Assembly: GCA_028023455.1 (NCBI GenBank) | Contig: JAQFVV010012419.1 | Coordinates: 1,908,625-1,972,624, forward strand | Length of the DNA: 64,000 bases | DNA from: Epiperipatus broadwayi | Lineage: Eukaryota > Onychophora > Udeonychophora > Euonychophora > Peripatidae | Reading direction: 5' to 3' | Shown: positions 57,709 to 64,000 of the stretch, in pieces | Position numbering within the stretch: the stretch's first letter is position 1 | Layout of the letters: every line of letters begins with the position of its first letter | Made by a program: the position numbers and the translations under genes | The notes under the pieces: generated by a model | Told to the model about the DNA's origin: nothing | Seen by the model: only the letters and a program-made list of their open reading frames with translations | The model's database searches: none

Positions 57709-60700
57709 TGGTGCTTTTCTCAAGAACTGGACGAGCCACCAGGCGGCACTGCAGAACTACCAAGAAGCCTGCAATTCATAATTTTTTTTTTAATATTCGC
57801 TAAAAATCGCTTAATTTTAGAAATGGTATCCCCCCCCCCACCGCACAAGACAAATCGGTAAAAATTGCTGAAATTGAAATGTAAAAAAAAAATTAGCTAA
57901 AAATCACTTAATTTTAAAAATGGTAGACCCCCCCCACCGCACGACAAATCGGTCAAAAGCGCTGAAATTGAAATGTATAATTGAAAAAAAAACTATAATA
58001 AAAGCCTACCAAACTGAACAAAAACATACTAAATGTCAAAGCGATTTAAAAAAGAATCACTCTTCAGTTATCTAACTAACAGATAATAATTCAAACCTCA
58101 TAGTAACCTGTAATAGCATATTAGTTTATATCAAAAATTATTGCAAATAAAAAATCGCGTTTATAAATCCCCCTCCCCTCCCGCACAAAGGGTTCAATGA
58201 AAAATAAGCAAAGTGCAAATTATGAATGCTATTTTTAAAATCCTATGAAATAAATGAGAAGAAAAAAATATAATAAAAGCCTACGACATTAAACAAAAAC
58301 ATAATAAATCTCAAAGCGATTTTAAAAAAAAAAAAATTATAAAATATAAAAATAACAGCATGAAAAACTGCAGGAAATGTCTTAAAAAAGAATCAGTCTC
58401 AGTTATCTAACTAACAGATATAATAATCTTTTATTAATAAAGGTTCATTTTGAAAGTACATATTAAGTAATCAATGTTCCTATTAATCTATAATAGCGTC
58501 ATTAGAGTTTAAATCCAGTTAATATGTTACTCTATTACTAGTTTATATCAAAATTATTGCAAGTACTCGGATTAAGTCGCACATATATAAAATCAACAAA
58601 ATATACATAAAATAATCAGAATAGAAAATACAATTTGAAAGTAATTTACCAATTTCCCTGGGGAGTGAGTTCATCTTTCAGCAGGTCATTGAATTTTTTC
58701 ATCCTTACATATATAGATACAGGTATATATGAGCCTGTGTATTTCATCTATCCTTACAAAATGAAACTTGGGCATTGTAGATCGCTCCATTAGTGACAAA
58801 ATATGTATATATATATTATATTTTTCCCATCTATTGATCGCGTTTTCTTTCACTTAAAGTTTTTTATTTTTAAAATAACTTACGCACAATTTAGAAACTG
58901 AAAAAATAGCTAAACATTTTTGGTACTATATGTAGTATAAAGAAATTTTCAGAACTCGGGTCACGTGACTGATTGGTTTTGCAACAAGGTCTTAGTTTTT
59001 TTTGTGTTTATATCAAGGTCTTAGTTTAACTTGAATTTGTGTTTGTTTTATTTATTTATTATAAATAAACACATAACCTAAAGAAATCATTAGTCTTTTG
59101 CCTTCATTTGTTTGCGTGTCAGTTTTTGATTAAATGTCTGTTTATTAGTTGTTTTAATTCTAATTTGTTGTGCGCATGTGTGTCCATAAAAAGCTGTATA
59201 AACTTTAAAACTTATGGAATGGAATGTGTATAGCAGTTTTCATTCGAATTTTTTTCAAACAATAAATAAAAAGTATTACATGTTAGGGTTAAGTTTTGTC
59301 TTCATTAAAGCACAAACTAAATAGAACAGTAATGTTTTCGTTTTACTTCCTTTCATCCCAAAGCCAAATAAAAAATAATAACGGAGGAAGCCCCTCCCAA
59401 GAAACCCCAGAAAGCTTGATGGATCAATATTTTGAGAAAATGCATATATATAAATTATTTGATTTATAATCATATATTATAACACTGCAAATGTACAATC
59501 ACTTTTTCTTTTAAAATATATATGTTCTCCAATAATATCAACAAATTAAAAATCCTTCTCCTTTTCAAAAACTTTATTTTCTTATATCAATACTGAACAT
59601 ATTTATATAATATAAAACTCCAAAAATAACTGTAAGAAGATAAAAACAGTTGAAACGTTGGAGTTTTATATTATATAAATTGTTACATTTACCATCTTCA
59701 AACTCCCTCCACTCACAACTTATAAATATATGTTTTGTATTGATACAAGAAAATAAAGTTTTTGAAAAGAAAAAGAAGGATTTTTAATTTGTTGATATTA
59801 TTGATTTATAATTTAAAAGGAGAAAAAGTATTATTTTCCATTTTTTTAAAGAATAGGGTGCTTTTGTAAAAAAAATACACTTGTTGATTTTAAAAATGTA
59901 GAGATCAATTTCCCGTGATAAAACTTGCAACATCAATCAGTCACGTGACCCGAGTTCTGGAAATTTCTTTATACTACATATAGTACCAAAAATGTTTAGC
60001 TATTTTTTCAGTTTCTAAATTGTGCGTAAGTTATTTTAAAAATAAAAAACTTTAAGTGAAAGAAAACACGATCAATAGATGGGAAAAATATAATATATAT
60101 ACCCATATTTTGTCACTAATGGAGCGATCTACAATGCCCAAGTTTCATTTTGTAAGGATGAACAAATTCAATGACCTGCTGAAAGATGAACTCACTCCCC
60201 AGGGAAATTGGTAAATTACTTTCAAATTGTATTTTCTATTCTGATTATTTTATGTAAATTTTGTTGATTTTATATATGTGCGACTTAATCCAAGTACTTG
60301 CAATAATTTTGATATAAACTAGTAATAGAGTAACATATTAACTGAGTTTAAACTCTAATGACGCTATTATAGATTAATAGGAACATTGATTACTTAATAT
60401 GTACTTTCAAAATGAACCTTTATTAATAAAAGATTATTATATCTGTTAGTTAGATAACTGAGACTGATTCTTTTTTAAGACATTTCCTGCAGTTTTTCAT
60501 GCTGTTATTTTTACATTTTATAAAAAAAAAATTTTTTTTTAAAATCGCTTTGAAATTTAGTATGTTTTTGTTTAATGTCGTAGGCTTTTATTATATTTTT
60601 TTCTTCTCATTTATTTCATAGGATTTTAAAAATAGCATTCATAATTTGCACTTTGCTTATTTTTCATTGAACCCTTTGTGCGGGAGGGGAGGGGGATTTA

Positions 60701-61152
60701 TAAACGCGATTTTTTATTTGCAATAATTTTTGATATAAATTAATACGCTATTACAGGTTACTATGAGGTTTGAATTATTATCTGTTAGTTAGATAACTGA
60801 AGAGTGATTCTTTTTTAAATCGCTTTGACATTTAGTATGTTTTTGTTCAGTTTGGTAGGCTTTTATTATAGTTTTTTTTTCAATTATACATTTCAATTTC
60901 AGCACTTTTGACTGATTTGTCGTGCGGTGGGGGGGTCTACCATTTTTAAAATTAAGTGATTTTTAGCTATTTTTTTTTTTACATTTCAATTTCAGCAATT
61001 TTTACCGATTTGTCTTGTGCGGCGGGGGGGGGATACCATTTCTAAAATTAAGCGATTTTTAGCGAATATAAAAAAAAAATTATGAATTGCAGGCTTCTCG
61101 GTGGTTCTGCAGCGCCGCCTGGTGGCTCATCCAGTTCTTGAGAAAAGCACCA
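57709..61152. mobile_element. Giant foldback element, 3.44 kb, arms of about 1.25 kb, 6-bp target duplication
   Basis: The left arm (57709 to about 58985) and right arm (about 59925 to 61152) are reverse complements along almost their whole length. Ends are TGGTGCTTTTCTCAAGAACT and its complement. AATTTT flanks both ends (57703-57708 and 61153-61158). Each arm carries internal repeats: two poly-C units of about 105 bp (57795-57985; mirrored 60890-61070) and two AATAAAAGCCTAC units about 265 bp apart. The innermost arm sequence is GTCACGTGACTGATTG against CAATCAGTCACGTGAC-like. The centre (58986-59924) holds a second, smaller palindrome and no convincing gene. The long arms resemble foldback/TIR-type DNA transposons. 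No transposase is present, so it would be non-autonomous. A 6-bp duplication in AT-rich DNA is only modest evidence. Confidence 0.85.
59503..59835. repeat. Inner palindrome inside the giant foldback
   Basis: AATATCAACAAATTAAAAATCC (59536 onward) is mirrored by GGATTTTTAATTTGTTGATATT ending near 59801, and AAAACTTTATTTTCTTAT by ATAAGAAAATAAAGTTTT-like sequence. An innermost pair, TTATATAATATAAAACTCC and GGAGTTTTATATTATATAA, surrounds 59625-59660. That centre holds CTGTAAGAAG...GTTGAAACG, a degenerate form of the signature at 24.4 and 57.5 kb. Its axis (about 59645-59668) is off the outer axis (59430), so it looks like a separate insertion. Confidence 0.75.
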
Positions 61153-61158
61153 AATTTT

Positions 61159-61520
61159 CTTTCAAATCTTTTAAAAACCCAAAACATAAAAACTAAACTA
61201 TAAAAAATTAATAATAAAAATTTCTTTAAAATTATTTTTTAAAATTACAACCAAATAAATGTATTAAAACAATTCAAATTTTATCATCAAACCATTAAAA
61301 ACAAAACCCTTAAAATCCATTAAAGCATTAATCTAAAAATTAATACCAAAAATTATCATTTTTAACATAATTAATTACATAAATGAGACCAAAACCAAAA
61401 ACCCAAAATCAAAAATTAAAAAATTAAAATAAAAAAATAAAAAATAAAATTAAAAATAAAAATGAAAAAAATGAAAAAATCAAAACAAAATATTAAAAAT
61501 CAAAAACTATAAACTAAAAA
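61159..61520. repeat. A-rich low-complexity tract
   Basis: The plus strand consists largely of AAAAATTAAAA-like variants with few G bases. It lies between the giant foldback and the T/C-rich strand of PLE-B, and may be a degraded poly-A-like tail or simple expansion. Confidence 0.6.
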
Positions 61521-62640
61521 TCATTCTTTCCCCTTTTTTACACTCCCATTTATACCTTACTTAACTTCATTTCTTATCTTCATATCATCCCTTCATTCTC
61601 TTCTTCATTTATACTATAATAATCCCTACCATCTTTACTTATTTAACTACTCTCTTATAACATTTAATATCAATACAAACAATTATCCTTACATTAACTT
61701 TTCTTCTACCTTCACCGTTCCTTCATCTTTCTTTTTCATTAACCATTTTCCAACTTACCTTCTTTTCTCCATCAACTAGCTCTTTCTATTAACCACTTCT
61801 ATTACTTAATTACCCTATATTTTAATTCTTTACCCTATTAAGCTTTACATTTCCCCTCACTTTAATCTTCCTAAACCTTGCTACTTTTTAATTTTACATT
61901 ACCAAAGCCCATATCCCTCCTTCTTTATTAATATTAGTCCTTATTCTTTTAATCAACAATGATTCTCTTATCTTCCTGTCCCTTCTAGTATTTGCATAAC
62001 TAATCATTTTATACTTTCCTTCTCCAAATCATGCCCTATCTCCATCATATGCACAAATACTGGTAAACGTTTTTTATACCTATGTTCCTCAGCCTTGTAT
62101 ATATAGAGTTCGTTGTTTCAACCACATATTTATTTCTAACCCCTTATCTCTACACTTTTTACACTCTATCATATAAATCCCATTAACATAATTGCTCTCT
62201 TTATCTATATATTTATTATCCAGAACCTTCATCAAATTTTTCCTCTTCTTATTCATTATTCTATATTTCACTTCATTTCTATATTTTACATTAAGCTTTT
62301 TAATGATACTATTAACCTTCCTAACTATTTTATAATCACCTACTCTTATTCCTATATATTTGTTTTTCCTATCCCTTTCAATTACTCTTCTCCCATTCTC
62401 TTCTTCCTTTCTACATTTCCTCTCTACACTCTCAATACAATCTCATTATTATCTTTTCTGGAAACTCACTATCCCTAAACTCCTTAAAAATCATATCTAT
62501 TTCCTTTTTATAATCTTCCCCGAACTCACCTGTCAATAAGTGTTTAAAAGTATAAGTGATATACTTATGCTTAGAACTTATTTTTATAAAAACCAGTCCA
62601 TTATTGACTATGCTTAAATCAGATTTCAACTTATTTTAAG
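61521..62640 (-). pseudogene. Penelope-like element remnant with GIY-YIG domain (PLE-B)
   Basis: On the minus strand, 62629-62432 includes KKEIDMIFKEFRDSEFPEKI. Then 62430-62280 reads ENGRRVIERDRKNKYIGIRV and VNSIIKKLNVKYRNEV. 62271-62089 reads LMKVLDNKYIDKE and GIYMIECKKC. After a frameshift, 62105-62010 reads AEEHRYKKRLPVFVHMMEIGH. This order is the linker, then G-x-Y-x-I-x-C-x2-C, then E-H and H-M-x-E-x-G-H, and fits the GIY-YIG endonuclease of Penelope-like elements. The usual Y-x-G-E/Q-T stretch after the cysteine pair is degraded. The reverse transcriptase is absent. 61521-62000 is strongly T/C-rich on the plus strand and may be its decayed 3' part. This copy is a different subfamily from PLE-A: the linker sequences differ. 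Confidence 0.75.
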
Positions 62641-62962
62641 CCTGATATTTGACAAACTATTTTTACAAATTTAGTTTATATATCACAGGGAGAAGAAAGT
62701 TTTTTATTTTTAAATAACTGCAATTTTTAATTATATTTCTTTGAATATATGTAAATAAATAATGTAACAATGTATATGAAAAATTAATTTTGACACATGT
62801 AATATTAGATTAAATTTTCATGATTTGACCCATCAATAAGTGTTTCAAAATCATAAATGTTGTGCTTGGACTTATTTTAAAATACTTTCTAATAGAACAT
62901 GTGTGAAAATTCATTTCCTTCTACAAGATTATAATTGTATAAATTGCTAAATTATTTATTCA
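62641..62962. other. AT-rich stretch, no feature seen
   Basis: CATCAATAAGTGTTTCAAAA near 62831 and GTCAATAAGTGTTTAAAAGT near 62532 are similar, so part of PLE-B's upstream sequence may be duplicated here. Otherwise nothing is recognisable. Confidence 0.4.
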
Positions 62963-62987
62963 ATATATATATATATATATATATATG

Positions 62988-63568
62988 TAATTATTCAAAA
63001 CAATACAATAATTAATACAGTAAAAATATTTTAAAAAACAAATATATACCACAATTTCATAGAAGTACTTTCAACTATCTATGTAGTCATTATCGACTAG
63101 ATTCAAATTGTATTACAAAAAAACATTACAAATGTAAACAAAAAGTTATATAAATGAATACAAAAATCAAGACAAGAGAATGTTAGAAATAATGATGTAT
63201 CACCATCAGTGTTTTTTTATTATAATGTAACATGGTGTTGATTTTGATTTTAATAAAGTTAAGATTTTGTGTATTGAAAAAAATAATAATAAATGCAAAA
63301 TTAAAGAAGCTATGTTAATAAAAAGTGAAAAGCAATATTTGATAACTAGACAGGCTGCCAATATAAAAATTAATGAATTGTGGGAAAATTGATGTATGAC
63401 GTATTACTTTTTGTTTACTTTTGTAACGGTTTTTTGTAATACAATTTGAATCTAGTTGATAACGACTACATAGATAGTTCAAAGTACTTCTATTAAATTG
63501 TGGTATATATTTGTTTTTTAAAATATTATTTACTGTACTAATTATTGTATTGTTTTGAATAATTATAT
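62988..63568. repeat. Inverted repeat with arms of about 165 bp
   Basis: The left arm 62988-63150 and right arm about 63403-63568 are imperfect reverse complements, for example TTGAATCTAGTTGATAACGA against TCATTATCGACTAGATTCAA. An (AT)n tract lies just outside each arm (62962-62986 and 63608-63626). The 250-bp centre is not recognised. The 125-codon minus-strand frame covering the right arm and microsatellite has no domain. The arm sequence AGAAGTACTTTCAACTA resembles the hairpin at 10.8 kb. Confidence 0.8.
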
Positions 63569-63626
63569 ATATTTTATTATAATTGAAATATAGATATTGA
63601 TTAGTAATATATATATATATATATAT

Positions 63627-64000
63627 TGTACCTATATTGATATAGGCACATATAATTTTATCTAAAATTATATTATTAAAATAATCGTTCATAAAAGAAA
63701 AACATAAAATTAAACGTTGAAGAGTTTATTGCAGTTTGTTTTAGAAAAGGATAAGAATCAAATAGTTTCCTAGTGTTAGTTTTGAAATAAAAAAGCTGCA
63801 ATTAATTAATCAGAAGGGGAGAGGGGTGTTTCATTAGAGAAATTAAACTAAGGGTTATAAAAGGAAGTAAAGAGTTTTTATTAGTATTCGTAAAAATATA
63901 ATTTAAAAAGTTAAAACATACAAATCTCTTTTCATTCAAGTTTAATTAAAGAAAAAATAATGTTAAAACTAAATAGTAAATTGTATTAAAAATATATGTG
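63627..64000. other. AT-rich stretch to window end, no feature seen
   Basis: GAAGGGGAGAGGGG at 63812-63825 is a short purine-rich spot. No gene is recognised. Confidence 0.5.

Noticed and set aside
57795-57985. Tandem poly-C units as a CRISPR-like array
   Set aside because: Only two units, much longer than CRISPR repeats, mirrored in the opposite arm, and in a eukaryotic context.
57709-61152. Polinton/Maverick-type element
   Set aside because: Long inverted ends and a 6-bp duplication fit loosely. However, there is no polymerase B, integrase or capsid-like coding region, and the total length is far too short.
63315-63692. 125-codon minus-strand frame
   Set aside because: It runs through an inverted-repeat arm and an (AT)n tract, is Ile/Asn/Tyr-rich as expected by chance, and shows no domain.

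Overview
The window looks like intergenic or intronic nuclear DNA from an animal, probably an invertebrate. By eye it is strongly A+T-rich (roughly a quarter G+C, not counted). It has long (AT)n and (ATT)n tracts and many decayed transposable elements. I found no intact host gene, no rRNA and no CRISPR array. Every recognisable coding piece belongs to a mobile element and is broken by frameshifts and stops. The phylum cannot be fixed from the sequence. The mix of RTE-type LINEs, Penelope-like elements, hAT transposons and tRNA-derived SINEs fits molluscs, chelicerates, cnidarians and others.

Layout. 1-3.5 kb: unique AT-rich DNA with two G+C-richer islands. 3.56-5.03 kb: minus-strand RTE LINE remnant. 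5-10 kb: mostly featureless. 10.6-11.0 kb: tandem duplication, hairpin and (TA)n. 14.29-14.92 kb: head-to-head palindrome of a tRNA-derived SINE. 16.8-20.9 kb: two diverged copies of a dispersed repeat (REP-A), a second RTE remnant and an 89-unit (ATT)n tract. 23-27 kb: REP-C, a small foldback and a plus-strand LINE of another lineage. 27.29-27.98 kb: internally deleted hAT element with matching ends and an 8-bp target duplication. 29.1-30.6 kb: decayed hAT transposase of the ZBED/GTF2IRD2 type. 32.65-35.35 kb: Penelope-like remnant, a hairpin, then a mirror-image cluster of 415-bp REP-A units. 38-47 kb: REP-D foldbacks, a third RTE remnant and the REP-B cluster. 48-52.5 kb: a fourth RTE copy split by a palindromic insertion, then the REP-E, REP-C and REP-B families. 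54.7-61.2 kb: four foldbacks, including a 3.44-kb element with arms of about 1.25 kb. 61.5-63.6 kb: second Penelope-like remnant and another inverted repeat.

The most unusual property is the density of long inverted repeats: about fourteen distinct hairpins or palindromes with arms from about 57 bp to 1.25 kb, several involving SINE-like or dispersed repeats joined head-to-head. Several of these repeats carry a CTGANGA...GAAA signature resembling a hammerhead-ribozyme core, and two Penelope-like remnants lie next to such palindromes. A link between Penelope-type retrotransposition and formation of the palindromes is a hypothesis, not something shown by the sequence.
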